Assembly: GCF_007830455.1 (NCBI RefSeq) | Contig: NZ_VLLB01000001.1 | Span: forward strand, 868,001 to 932,000 | Reading direction: 5' to 3' | From: Pseudoduganella lurida | GTDB taxonomy: Bacteria; Pseudomonadota; Gammaproteobacteria; Burkholderiales; Burkholderiaceae_D | DNA: 64,000 nucleotides | Part shown: one piece after another, positions 8,818-16,833 of the stretch | Position numbering within the stretch: the first letter of the stretch is position 1 | Layout: the number at the start of each line of letters is the position of its first letter | The notes under the pieces: generated by a model | The model's database searches: none | What the model was told of the DNA's origin: nothing | Seen by the model: only the letters and a program-made list of their open reading frames with translations | Position numbers and translations under genes: made by a program

Positions 8818-9768
8818 TCAGCGCACCGGCGTGAGCAGCGGCTGGCCGGCGAAATGGGCCAGCAGGTTGTCCACCACCAGCTGCCCCATCGCGTGGCGCG
8901 TCTCCACCGTCAAGCTGCCCACGTGCGGCGTGAGCACCACGTTCGGCAGCGCCGCCAGCGCGGCGGGCACGGCCGGCTCTCCCGCGAACACGTCCAGCGC
9001 GGCCGCCCCCAGCCGGCCATCGGCCAGCGCGGCGATCAGCGCGGGCTCGTCGACGATCGTGCCGCGCGCCACGTTCACCAGCGTGCCTTCCGCACCCAGC
9101 GCCGCCAGCACCGTTTCATCGACGAGCCCGCGCGTGGCCGCACCGCCGGGCGCGCAGACGACCAGGTAATCGCTCTCCTCCGCCAGCGCCAGCAGCGACG
9201 CGCTGCGCGGCACGTCGGTGCCCGCCACCACGTTCGGCTGCCAGTAGCGCAGCGCCATGCCGAATGCGGCCAGGCGCGCGGCCACCGCCTTGCCGATGCG
9301 GCCGAAGCCGTAGATGCCGGCCACCTTGCCGCGCACGGCGCGCGCCGGCTGCAGTGCGACGCCCTTCGCCCACTGGCCTTCCCGCACATACGTGTCGAGC
9401 GCCGGGATGCGGCGGGCCGCAGCCAGCAGCAGCGCCACGGCCAGGTCGGCCACGTCGTCCGTCAGCACGCCCGGGGTGTTCGTCACCGCGATGCCGCGCG
9501 GTCGCAGCACATCGAAGTCCACCGCATCCACGCCGATGCCGTTGACGGCCACGATCTCCAGTCGCGGCAGCTGCGCGGCCAGCGCCGCGTCGACCCCGAT
9601 CGTGCCGGTGGTGGCCAGCGCGCGCACGTCCGGCGCCACCTTCGCAATGCATGCCGCGCGCTCGGCCGCCGGCAGCTGCCACACGTGATGGCAGTCGAAA
9701 TGCCGGTCGAATTGCGCCATCACGGCGGCGGAAGGGCTGGCGGCCATCACGAGGACTTGCGGTTTCAT
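8818..9768 (-). CDS. D-isomer-specific 2-hydroxyacid dehydrogenase (glyoxylate/hydroxypyruvate reductase-like)
   Basis: 316 residues, normal length for the family. The nucleotide-binding loop reads IYGFGRIGKAVAARL. The catalytic triad can be placed: Arg in NVARGTIVDE, Glu in DVFAGEPAVP, His in TPHVGSLT. Family context suggests NAD(P)H-dependent reduction of glyoxylate or hydroxypyruvate, or oxidation of a D-2-hydroxy acid. It lies alone, convergent with the AraC gene and followed upstream by the thioredoxin-reductase-like gene 79 bases away on the same strand. Confidence 0.93.
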   Translation of the reverse strand: MKPQVLVMAASPSAAVMAQFDRHFDCHHVWQLPAAERAACIAKVAPDVRALATTGTIGVDAALAAQLPRLEIVAVNGIGVDAVDFDVLRPRGIAVTNTPGVLTDDVADLAVALLLAAARRIPALDTYVREGQWAKGVALQPARAVRGKVAGIYGFGRIGKAVAARLAAFGMALRYWQPNVVAGTDVPRSASLLALAEESDYLVVCAPGGAATRGLVDETVLAALGAEGTLVNVARGTIVDEPALIAALADGRLGAAALDVFAGEPAVPAALAALPNVVLTPHVGSLTVETRHAMGQLVVDNLLAHFAGQPLLTPVR

Positions 9769-9847
9769 CTGCGGCTCTTTCAGGGCGATATCGAAGCCGC
9801 CATTCTAGGGCCTGGCGGCGATCCGTGCGCGCCTGCATGGCCCCGCT

Positions 9848-10762
9848 TCAGGCGCCCGCCTCCGGGAACACCAGCGACTGGTGGGCATGCACGCCGGCCA
9901 GTACGCCTTCCGCAGCCGCCAGTACGGCGCTGTGCATCGGCTGCGTGACGTCGCCGGCCGCGTACACGCCGGGTACCGTGGTGCGACGGCGTTCATCCAC
10001 GCGGACATGCGGCCCGGTCGGCCCTTCGTCGAAGGCGCAGCCCAGTTGCGCCGCCAGCGGCGTGGCCGGCTGCGTGCGGGGCGATACCAGCAGCGCGCCG
10101 AGCGGCACGATGCGGCCGTCCGCCAGGCAGGCCGACTGCAGGTCCGGCGCCTCGCCCAGCAGCGCCACCACGGGCGTGCGTTCGATACGCACGCCGCGCT
10201 CGTCCAGCAGCGCGGCCAGCGCGCCGTCGCCCTCCTCGTCTCCCCCGGTGAACCAGGTGGTCGGGCCCCAGTCCGGCAGCAGTGCCGCCTTGTGCGCGCC
10301 CATCGCGCCGCCGCCGAGGACGCCGATCGCGCGCCCCGCCACTTCGTAGCCATGGCAGTACGGGCAGTGGATGACCGTGCTGCCCCAGCGCTCCCACAGG
10401 CTGGCAATCGCCGGCAGTTCGTCGCGCACGCCGGTGGCCAGGATGAGGCGGCGGCCCCGTTCGTGGCGCGTGCCGCCGGGCGTCCCGATCCCGACCAGGA
10501 AGCCGCCATCGGCGCGGACCGCGGCGCTGGCCTGGCCATCGGCAAACGCCACGGTGGGATAGACAGCGAGCTGGCGGCGCGCATCGGCGCGGATCTCGGC
10601 CGGCGCACGGCCGTCGTGGCCGACCAGGTTGTGGGAGGCGGCGGCAAAGCGGTTGCGCGGCTGGCCGGCATCGACCAGCAGCACGCTTCGCCGGGCGCGG
10701 GCCAGCGGCAGCGCGGCGGACAGGCCGGCGAAACCGCCGCCGACGATGATGACATCGAACAT
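9848..10762 (-). CDS. Thioredoxin-reductase-like FAD/NAD(P) oxidoreductase
   Basis: 304 residues with RBS GAGGAG. FAD motif at the N-terminus (VIIVGGGFAGLSAA), redox pair in HCPYCHGYE near residue 135, NAD(P) motif GVLGGGAMGAHKAALL, and the C-terminal FAD-binding GVYAAGDVTQP. CPYC rather than CATC and the short length place it in the low-molecular-weight TrxR-like branch that often lacks a thioredoxin partner. Divergent from the Rrf2 regulator gene; a palindrome lies between them, so regulation by that protein is likely. Confidence 0.93.
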   Translation of the reverse strand: MFDVIIVGGGFAGLSAALPLARARRSVLLVDAGQPRNRFAAASHNLVGHDGRAPAEIRADARRQLAVYPTVAFADGQASAAVRADGGFLVGIGTPGGTRHERGRRLILATGVRDELPAIASLWERWGSTVIHCPYCHGYEVAGRAIGVLGGGAMGAHKAALLPDWGPTTWFTGGDEEGDGALAALLDERGVRIERTPVVALLGEAPDLQSACLADGRIVPLGALLVSPRTQPATPLAAQLGCAFDEGPTGPHVRVDERRRTTVPGVYAAGDVTQPMHSAVLAAAEGVLAGVHAHQSLVFPEAGA

Positions 10763-10775
10763 GTCGCACTCCTCA

Positions 10776-10794
10776 TGTAATTTCCGGAGTTACA
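10776..10794. promoter_or_regulatory. Palindromic operator candidate between TrxR-like and Rrf2 genes
   Basis: TGTAA and TTACA arms (5 bp, perfect) separated by nine bases, TTTCCGGAG. The 19-bp site is 14 bases before the oxidoreductase ATG and 75 bases before the Rrf2 ATG. Its size fits a dimeric winged-helix regulator such as Rrf2. Confidence 0.45.
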
Positions 10795-10868
10795 GGATAC
10801 GCGAGGTCGGCCCGTTTACGCAACTTCGTTTGTTACGCAAGCGGTCGGCCGGCTGGTATGATGATGCG

Positions 10869-11318
10869 ATGAGACACGACAGCCGCCTATCCCGCATGCT
10901 GCATGCGCTCGTCCACCTGGACGCGCATGACGGCCCCGCCACCTCCGAAACGATCGCCGCCATGCTGGAGACGAACCCCGTGGTGGTGCGCCGCACGATG
11001 GCGGGACTGCGCGAGGCCGGCTACGTCCAGTCCGGCAAAGGGCATGGCGGGGGCTGGTCGCTGGCGCGGCCGCTGGACGAGATCACGCTGCTGGACATCC
11101 ACCGCGCACTGGGCAATCCGCCCGTGTTCGCGATCGGCACCACCAGCGAGCACGCGGCCTGCCTGGTCGAGCGCGCCGTGAATGCCGCGCTGGGCGATGC
11201 GCTGCGCGATGCCGAGGCCCTGCTGCTGGAACGCTTCGGCAACGTGACGCTGGCCGACCTGGCCGGCTCGATCCGCCCGCAGCTGCGCGCCGCGCAGCAT
11301 GCGCGCACCGGACGTTAG
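10869..11318 (+). CDS. Rrf2-family transcriptional regulator
   Basis: 149 residues from the ATG at 10869. The winged helix covers residues 1-85: SRLSRMLHALVHLDAHDG, VVRRTMAGLREAGYVQ, then the wing GKGHGGGWSLARP, a strong Rrf2 signature. The three-Cys iron-sulfur cluster of IscR/NsrR is missing (only one Cys, in EHAACLVE), so it belongs to the cluster-free YwnA-like branch. Divergent from the thioredoxin-reductase-like gene, its probable target. Confidence 0.9.
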   Translation: MRHDSRLSRMLHALVHLDAHDGPATSETIAAMLETNPVVVRRTMAGLREAGYVQSGKGHGGGWSLARPLDEITLLDIHRALGNPPVFAIGTTSEHAACLVERAVNAALGDALRDAEALLLERFGNVTLADLAGSIRPQLRAAQHARTGR

Positions 11319-11412
11319 CGAGCTCACCGACGGGGAGCAACGCCGGCCGCGCGGGCGCTCACAAAGGCACGCCGCCCGTGTACACTGATGCTTTCCGTCG
11401 CCAACACCCACG

Positions 11413-11901
11413 ATGTCCATCTTCACCAAAGCCGCCATCAAGCACGAAGCCGATCTTGCCGCTGCCCAGCAGGCTGCGCAGGAGCAGGCCGCGCGCCAGG
11501 CCCGCCTCGATTTCCGCGAGCAGTACCGCGGCACGCTGGAAAACATCATCCGCCCGCAGTTCGCCGCGATGCGCAAGCAGATGTACGAACACGACTACGA
11601 CGGCAAGATCGAGGAAGGCAATGACGGCTGGAGCGACTTCGTGCGCCTGACGTTCGTGCCGGACAAGAACCGGCTGGCGGCCCATGCCGGGCGCGACGCG
11701 TGCACGCTCACCTTCATCGCGCTGGAAAGCAGCTGCCACCTGGAATGGGAAAGCGCGTTCGACCGACACGTGCGCGACGGCTCGGGCAAGGAAGGCGGCA
11801 CGATCTCGTGCAAGCAGCTGACGGCCGAACGGCTCGAACAGATGCTCACCACGTTCTTCGAGAAATCGTTCGAGGCCCGGCGCATCCGCCGCGGCCAGTA
11901 A
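11413..11901 (+). CDS. Uncharacterised protein with N-terminal coiled coil
   Basis: 162 residues, no signal peptide or membrane helix. Residues 5-45 are Ala/Gln/Arg-rich and predicted coiled coil (AAAQQAAQEQAARQARLDF). The rest is mixed alpha/beta with an acidic patch (EHDYDGKIEEGNDGWSDF) and a segment CTLTFIALESSCHLEWES. I do not recognise a family. TACACT at 11388 may be the -10. It stands alone before the hairpin repeat tract. Confidence 0.8.
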   Translation: MSIFTKAAIKHEADLAAAQQAAQEQAARQARLDFREQYRGTLENIIRPQFAAMRKQMYEHDYDGKIEEGNDGWSDFVRLTFVPDKNRLAAHAGRDACTLTFIALESSCHLEWESAFDRHVRDGSGKEGGTISCKQLTAERLEQMLTTFFEKSFEARRIRRGQ

Positions 11902-11922
11902 CCGCAGGGGTCGTCGACACGG

Positions 11923-12058
11923 GGGCCGCTGCGGCTCCTGTTCTTTCTTCAGCACCTGGGCCGTTGTGGCCACTGTTCTTTCTTCAGCTCCGGGGCCATT
12001 GCGGCTGCTGTCGTCTCCTTCAGCACAGGGGCCATTGCGGCCCCTGCCGCTCTCCTCA
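11923..12058 (+). repeat. Four imperfect 35-bp tandem repeats, each with a hairpin
   Basis: Units begin at 11923, 11958, 11993 and 12029 (periods 35, 35, 36). Each starts GGGCC, five bases, then a GGC-rich return arm, and most continue CTGTTCTTTCTTCAGC. The last unit is a perfect hairpin, GGGGCC, ATTGC, GGCCCC. The tract fills the space between the convergent 11413-11901 gene and the AI-2E permease and ends on the permease stop codon. Confidence 0.8.
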
Positions 12059-13072
12059 GATCAGTTCCCTGGCGCGCAGCTCGTCCTTGATGTAGGCGTA
12101 GAACACCGGCGCCGCGATCACGCCCACCACCCCGAACACGGCTTCGGCAAACAGCATGGCGGCCAGCAGCTCCCAGGCGCGCGCATTGATGTGCGAACCG
12201 ATGATGCGGGCGTTCAGGAAGTACTCCAGCTTGTGGACGACGATCAGGAACGCCAGTCCCGCCATCGCCACATGCAGCGAGTGCGACAGCCCGACGACGA
12301 CGACGACCGTGTTGGAGATCAGGTTGCCGATCACGGGCAGCAGGCCGGCCAGGAAGGTGATCGCCACCACGGTCTTCCCGAGCGGCAGGTTGACGCCGGC
12401 CAGCGGCAGCACCACGAAGATGAACAGCGCCGTGATCACCGTGTTGATCCCCGAGATCCACACCTGCGCGAAGACGATGCTGCGGAAGGCGTTGGCCAGC
12501 ACGCGGGCGCGCTGCATCAGGGCCTCGGTGAACGGCCGGTGCGGCGCGCCATCCTTCTGCGCATCGTGCAGCGACGCCATCAGGCCGATGATCATGCCCA
12601 GCACCACCCGCGTCAGCGTCTTGCCCGCCTCGGCGCCCATCGCCTGCGCCGTGCTGGCATGCTCGCGCAGCCAGCTGGTGGCCGCTTCGCGCAGCGAGTC
12701 CGCGTCGACCGGCAGGTGCCCGATGATCCAGGGCGGTACCTGGTCACGGGAAGCGTCGATGATGTCCGCCAGCCGCACGAACAGGTGCGTGACGCTGTTG
12801 GCATCCACGCGGAACAGCACCACCATGCCCCAGGCCAGCAGGCCGAGCAGCGCCACCAGGATGCTGCCGATGACAGCGGCGGCCAGGATGCGCGCCCGCA
12901 CGTCGCTGAAGCGGCGTCCCAGGAACGGCGCGATCACATGGATCAGCGAGAACATCAGCAGGCCCGCGAACAGCGCGCCCAGCAGGCCGTTCTTCAATAC
13001 CAGCAGCAGGAAGATGCCGATCAGGAGGTAGGAGGCAATGACACTGTATTCGGTTTGGCGATTCGTCGTCAT
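12056..13072 (-). CDS. AI-2E family transporter (PerM/YdiK-like permease)
   Basis: 338 residues with about eight membrane helices: a first pair at residues 10-45, a third near 65-90, then a soluble loop (100-150) and a C-terminal block of five. The signature order of the family is visible, with GLLPVIGNLISNTVVVVV and ending YFLNARIIGSHINARAWEL. Members include the AI-2 exporter TqsA and YdiK, but substrate cannot be read from sequence. It is 27 bases after the RNase Z stop on the same strand. Confidence 0.92.
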   Translation of the reverse strand: MTTNRQTEYSVIASYLLIGIFLLLVLKNGLLGALFAGLLMFSLIHVIAPFLGRRFSDVRARILAAAVIGSILVALLGLLAWGMVVLFRVDANSVTHLFVRLADIIDASRDQVPPWIIGHLPVDADSLREAATSWLREHASTAQAMGAEAGKTLTRVVLGMIIGLMASLHDAQKDGAPHRPFTEALMQRARVLANAFRSIVFAQVWISGINTVITALFIFVVLPLAGVNLPLGKTVVAITFLAGLLPVIGNLISNTVVVVVGLSHSLHVAMAGLAFLIVVHKLEYFLNARIIGSHINARAWELLAAMLFAEAVFGVVGVIAAPVFYAYIKDELRARELI

Positions 13073-13099
13073 GGTAGCGGAGCGGGCGGTAGTGCCGCA

Positions 13100-14122
13100 T
13101 TATGCCTCAGCGGCGTCCCCTGCGGTGCCCTGCCGGGGTGGCGGTGCGGCCCGTGGCGGCGTCACCTCCTCCAGCCGGCCCTGGCGGTCCAGCGCGAAGC
13201 GGGCCAGGTCGCGCGCCAGGAACAGCCGGCCCGTGTAGGCGGCACGCGCTTCGGCCGCCACGTCCGCCAGCGTCAGCGGGCCGTGGTGGTCCTGGTAGCG
13301 CGGGCTGAAATGCGTGAGCACCAGATTCGGCAGCGCCGCCGTTTCGGCGAAGCGGGCCACCATCTGCGCGGAACTGTGCTGCGGCGCCGGGCCCACTTTC
13401 GCCAGGATCGGTTCCGTGTACGTGGCTTCGTGCACCAGCACGTCCGCATCGATGGCCGCTTCCGCCAGCAGCCCGGGGCGGTCGTTGTCGCCGGCGACGA
13501 TGACCCGGCGGGGACGGCGCCCCGGCAGCAGTACCTCGGCCGGGCGCACGGTGCGGCCGTCATCGAGCGTGATGTCTTCGCCCTTCTGCAGCAGGCCCCA
13601 GGCCGGCCCGCGCGGCACGCCGGCTGCCGCCAGCTTCGATGCATCGAGCCGGCGTTCGACCTCCTTCTCGGTGAACGTGTAGGCGAAGGAGCGCATGCGG
13701 TGCGACAGCTCGGTGGCACGGACCGTCAAGTCCGGCAGCACGTCGGTGCCATCGAGTTCCTCGACCGGCACGAAGGTGAGCGGATACGGCAGCGCCAGTT
13801 CCGTCGTCTCCATCACGCCCTGCAGGTAGCGCTCCAGCGGCCGGGGGCCGACGATGAACAGCCGCTCGCTCCGGTTGAGGAGGCCGGCGCTGGCCAGCAG
13901 CCCCGGCAGGCCGTAGCAGTGGTCGCCGTGCAGGTGCGTGATGAAGATGGCGCGCAGCTGGTGCAGTGTCAGCGCGGTGCGCAGGATGCGGTGCTGCGTG
14001 CCCTCCCCGCAGTCGACCAGCGCCCAGCCACTGCCTTTGCCATCCATGCGCAGCGCCAGTCCCGCCACGTTGCGCGTGCGGGTCGGCGTGCCCGATGACG
14101 TGCCGAGAAATTCCAGTTCCAA
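13100..14122 (-). CDS. rnz: Ribonuclease Z
   Basis: 340 residues, tRNA 3'-processing endonuclease of the metallo-beta-lactamase fold. Metal-binding motif THLHGDHCYGLPG at about residue 62, preceded by the DCGEGTQHRIL segment typical of tRNase Z; further ligands in VHEATY and VLTHFSPRY. The only sensible start is TTG at 14122 with GGAG ten bases before it. The last 25 residues are Pro/Ala-rich and not part of the family core. Same strand as the OmpA-like gene upstream. Confidence 0.93.
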   Translation of the reverse strand: MELEFLGTSSGTPTRTRNVAGLALRMDGKGSGWALVDCGEGTQHRILRTALTLHQLRAIFITHLHGDHCYGLPGLLASAGLLNRSERLFIVGPRPLERYLQGVMETTELALPYPLTFVPVEELDGTDVLPDLTVRATELSHRMRSFAYTFTEKEVERRLDASKLAAAGVPRGPAWGLLQKGEDITLDDGRTVRPAEVLLPGRRPRRVIVAGDNDRPGLLAEAAIDADVLVHEATYTEPILAKVGPAPQHSSAQMVARFAETAALPNLVLTHFSPRYQDHHGPLTLADVAAEARAAYTGRLFLARDLARFALDRQGRLEEVTPPRAAPPPRQGTAGDAAEA

Positions 14123-14187
14123 TGCGCGCTCCAGAGTGGTCGTGCGGGCGATTATCGGCGATCCGGCCGCACGCCGGCGCGCAGTGG

Positions 14188-15183
14188 CTACTGCTTGACG
14201 AGCTCCACGCGGCGGTTCTTCTCCCGGCCCGCCTCGGCATCGTTCGAGGCCACCGGCGCATAGGGGCCGACGCCTTGTGCCGTGAGCCGTTTCGCATCGA
14301 CCCTGTACTCGGTGGTCAATGCCTTCACGACCGATTCCGCGCGCTGCTGCGACAGCTGCCGGTTGTGCGCCAGCGCGCCCTGGTTGTCCGTGTGGCCCAC
14401 GATGTGCACCTTCAGCTGCGCATCCTGCTGCAGCAGCTTCGCCATCTCGCCCAGCGCTTCTTTCGACTCGGGCTTCACGGTGGCCTTGTCGGTATCGAAG
14501 TACACGCCGTAGACCGCCACCCGGCCGTCCGCCGCGATGCGCTTGGCCATGTCGCCCGCGTCCAGCGAGGCCGTGACCTTGCCGCCTTCCATCGGCTGGC
14601 CTTCCACGATCTGCAGGAACACGCCACCGAATTCATCGCGTTTCGGCGGCACGATGTAGATGGCCGCATGGGCCGGAGAACCGTCGGCGCGCGTGCCCTT
14701 GGCCACCAGGTAGCGCGGCTCGCTGCCGCCCGCATACAGCGAGTTGCGGTAGCCGCCTTTGACAAAGCCGTTCCTGTCGATGTGCGTGCTCAGAAAATAG
14801 CTGTCGAGGTGCTCGCCGCAGGTCTCCAGCGCGCAGGCAAACACCGTCTTCAGCCCGGCCTTGTCCAGCGCCGCCTGGTAGTTGCGGAGCACTTCCAGCG
14901 CCGAGCGGTCCTTCGCATACACGTAGGCGATGCGGGTGGATCGGCCCTCCAGCTTCAGGGCGCTGTCGTAGACCAGCCGGTTGTTCCTGAAGTAGGGCTT
15001 GCTGGTGACGAGCGTCGCTTCGTCGTACTGCTTCTGTTCGTACCCCACCATCTTCGCCCCGTCGAAGCGGGACAGCAGCGGCGGGTCCTTCTCGTTGACG
15101 ACGTCCTTCGGCGGTGCCTGGCCGAAGGCCGCCGAAGTGAATACCGCGCCAAGAACGAAGGCCGACAGACGAAGCGCACGCAT
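14188..15183 (-). CDS. OmpA-family outer-membrane protein with DUF4892-like N-domain
   Basis: 331 residues from the ATG at 15183. Signal peptide 1-21 (cleavage after AAFG). Residues 22-200 resemble DUF4892 (KMVGYEQKQYDEATLV, then YVYAKDRSALEVLRNYQ). Residues 215-331 are an OmpA C-terminal peptidoglycan-binding domain, with VHIVGHTDNQGALAHNRQLS and the final KNRRVELVKQ. It probably ties the outer membrane to the wall. Divergent from the DUF5710 gene; a short palindromic repeat lies in the shared upstream region. Confidence 0.9.
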   Translation of the reverse strand: MRALRLSAFVLGAVFTSAAFGQAPPKDVVNEKDPPLLSRFDGAKMVGYEQKQYDEATLVTSKPYFRNNRLVYDSALKLEGRSTRIAYVYAKDRSALEVLRNYQAALDKAGLKTVFACALETCGEHLDSYFLSTHIDRNGFVKGGYRNSLYAGGSEPRYLVAKGTRADGSPAHAAIYIVPPKRDEFGGVFLQIVEGQPMEGGKVTASLDAGDMAKRIAADGRVAVYGVYFDTDKATVKPESKEALGEMAKLLQQDAQLKVHIVGHTDNQGALAHNRQLSQQRAESVVKALTTEYRVDAKRLTAQGVGPYAPVASNDAEAGREKNRRVELVKQ

Positions 15184-15274
15184 GAGGAATCCCGGTCGAG
15201 TTGAACGTCGCCGAGTGTATGGTCGAAATACTTTTTTGACAATAGTTTTACAATGCCACCGGGGGCCGGGTTGG

Positions 15275-15299
15275 TGTCCTGGTGGCGGGCGCCAGGACA
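15275..15299. repeat. Dispersed palindromic repeat, copy A
   Basis: Arms TGTCCTGG and CCAGGACA, perfect over 8 bp, around a GC-rich centre. Same family as the GGTGCC copies at 37.6 kb. This copy is in a divergent promoter region and abuts the -35 of the DUF5710 gene. Confidence 0.6.
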
Positions 15300-15328
15300 T
15301 GAACACGGCCACGGCCGGTTGCTATAAT
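15300..15328 (+). promoter_or_regulatory. Sigma-70-type promoter for DUF5710 gene
   Basis: TGAACA, 17-base spacer, TATAAT (15323-15328), 31 bases before the ATG at 15359. The -10 is a perfect consensus. The -35 starts at the base after the palindromic repeat copy A. Confidence 0.65.
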
Positions 15329-15358
15329 GCCGCCCTTCCTCCCGCATTTCACACCGCC

Positions 15359-15679
15359 ATGACCGACCTGCCCTTCGACCCGCCCTACAAGCTTGCCATC
15401 GACACGCCGGAAGGCCGGCGCTGGGTCGAGGTGCAGGCCGACGGCAGCCGCGTCGACACGACGGCGCCCGCCACCACGCTGCCACCGCCTGCCGAACGTG
15501 CCGCGTACAGCAACGACAAGCCGGGCGCCCCGTCCGCGAAGGCGCAGCTGTTCCTGAAGGTGCCGTTCGCGGAAAAGGACGAGGCGAAGGGCCTGGGTGC
15601 GCGCTGGGACCCGGCCAGGAAGAAGTGGTACGTGCCGCAAGGCGTTAACCCGGCCCCCTTCAGCCGCTGGACCGAGTAA
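15359..15679 (+). CDS. DUF5710-domain protein
   Basis: 106 residues. The last 50 residues carry the DUF5710 pattern (LKVPFAEKDEAKGLGARWD followed by KKWYVPQG), a short module found alone or fused to primase- and DNA-metabolism-type proteins. The N-terminal half (YKLAIDTPEGRRWVEVQADG) looks like a small beta domain. No signal peptide. Clear promoter with consensus -10. Function unknown. Confidence 0.88.
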   Translation: MTDLPFDPPYKLAIDTPEGRRWVEVQADGSRVDTTAPATTLPPPAERAAYSNDKPGAPSAKAQLFLKVPFAEKDEAKGLGARWDPARKKWYVPQGVNPAPFSRWTE

Positions 15680-15697
15680 GGCGCCATCGCGCCCGCG

Positions 15698-15964
15698 TCA
15701 GATCGAATCGAAGAACTGCTGGTCGACGTAGCACCAGCCCCACGTTTCGCCCGGTTCCTTGGAACGGATGATGGGATGCTGCGTGGCGTGGAAGTGCCGC
15801 GTGGCGTGCCTGTTCTTCGACTGGTCGCAGCAGCCCACGTGGCCGCAGGTCAGGCAGGTGCGCAGGTGCACCCAGGTGTCGCCGGTGCGCATGCATTCCT
15901 CGCAGCCGTCGGTGCGCGGCGTGCGGATCTGGATCTGGCTGAAGTGTTCGCATTGGTCCGGCAT
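15698..15964 (-). CDS. UBP-type zinc-finger protein
   Basis: 88 residues from an ATG preceded by GGGAG. Zinc ligands are easy to place: CEECMRTGD, then CLTCGHVGCCDQS, then the paired His of HATRHFHATQHP, the arrangement of ZnF-UBP domains. The bacterial stand-alone form has no known partner; eukaryotic relatives bind the ubiquitin C-terminus. Convergent with the DUF5710 gene and divergent from the DUF3297 gene. Confidence 0.9.
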   Translation of the reverse strand: MPDQCEHFSQIQIRTPRTDGCEECMRTGDTWVHLRTCLTCGHVGCCDQSKNRHATRHFHATQHPIIRSKEPGETWGWCYVDQQFFDSI

Positions 15965-16109
15965 GGCGTCTCCCGTCGTGAGCGCCCAGCTTACCGCGAC
16001 TGGCGGGCTGCCGCACACCCCGTTGGAGAGAGCCGGCCGCCCGCCGCACTGGCCGCACGGATCGCCGCGGCGGTTGTCGCGGGCACTATTCTGAAGGATA
16101 ATGCGCGCC

Positions 16110-16358
16110 ATGAACGATACTACCCAACGCCCGGAACTGCCGGATCACCTGTCCACCGATCCCCGCAGCAAATTCTACGTGCCCGCCGTGTTCGAACACG
16201 ACGTCGGCATCCGCTTCAACGACAAGGAGCGCACCGACGTCTCCGAATACTGCATCAGCGAAGGCTGGATCAAGGTCCCGGCCGGCAAGACGCTGGACCG
16301 CAAGGGCCAGCCGATGCTGATCAAGCTGAAGGGCAAGGTCGAGGCGTTCTATGCCTGA
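16110..16358 (+). CDS. DUF3297 family protein
   Basis: 82 residues from the ATG at 16110 (another ATG at 16101 sits too close to the GAAGGA at 16093). Strong family match by eye: LPDHLSTDPRSKFYV, FEHDVGIRFNDKERTDV, then GWIKVPAGKTLDRKGQP. A small soluble protein of unknown function, conserved across proteobacteria. Followed by the 14-bp tandem repeats. Confidence 0.92.
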   Translation: MNDTTQRPELPDHLSTDPRSKFYVPAVFEHDVGIRFNDKERTDVSEYCISEGWIKVPAGKTLDRKGQPMLIKLKGKVEAFYA

Positions 16359-16368
16359 GTGGCGTGGC

Positions 16369-16451
16369 TGAAGTCCGGTACTGAGGTCCCGTTACTGAAG
16401 TCCGGTTCCTGAAGTTCCGTTGCCGAGGTCCCGTTACTGAAGTTCCGCTAC
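16369..16451 (+). repeat. Six imperfect 14-15 bp tandem repeats
   Basis: Units vary around TGAAGTCCCGTTAC, alternating TGAAGT and GAGGT openings with CCGGT or CCCGTT middles. They fill the gap between the convergent DUF3297 and GFA-family genes and run over the GFA stop codon at 16448-16450. Variable-number copies are likely between strains. Confidence 0.75.
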
Positions 16452-16813
16452 GCCTTCGGCAGCCAGGCCGGTTTCGTGTCCGTGTACAGTTCGCGCTGCA
16501 CCGGACCGTCGTATTCCGGCTCCAGCGTGCCGAGCGCGATGGCGATATTGTCCGGCTCGCGCGTGCTGCGCCAGTACAGCGTCGAGCCGCACACGCGGCA
16601 GAATCCACGTCGTCCGGCCTCGGACGAAGCAAACTCCGTCACCAGTTCCGCACCGCGTTCGTAGGTCAGCCCGGCATTGCCCACGTTGACATACGAACCC
16701 GCGCCGGCGCCGTGCCCCTTCTGGCACATCGTGCAGTAGCAGTGACTCGCATCGCGCACCTTGCCATCGGCGTGGTACACCACCCCGCCGCACAAGCAGC
16801 TCCCCTTCAGCAT
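16448..16813 (-). CDS. GFA family (glutathione-dependent formaldehyde-activating enzyme-like) protein
   Basis: 121 residues with RBS GGGAGG. Zinc-binding Cys pattern of the family is complete: CLCGGVVY, CYCTMCQKGHG, FCRVCGSTLYW. The Mss4-like fold holds two zinc ions. Proven activity of the family is limited; most members are of unknown substrate. Follows the DHA2 efflux gene by 20 bases on the same strand, so probably the last gene of that unit. Confidence 0.9.
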   Translation of the reverse strand: MLKGSCLCGGVVYHADGKVRDASHCYCTMCQKGHGAGAGSYVNVGNAGLTYERGAELVTEFASSEAGRRGFCRVCGSTLYWRSTREPDNIAIALGTLEPEYDGPVQRELYTDTKPAWLPKA

Positions 16814-16833
16814 GTCCACCTCCCGTTCGAAGT

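Noticed and set aside
11923..12058. Tandem repeats considered as a CRISPR array
   Set aside because: Units are contiguous with no unique spacers and vary along their length; no cas genes nearby.
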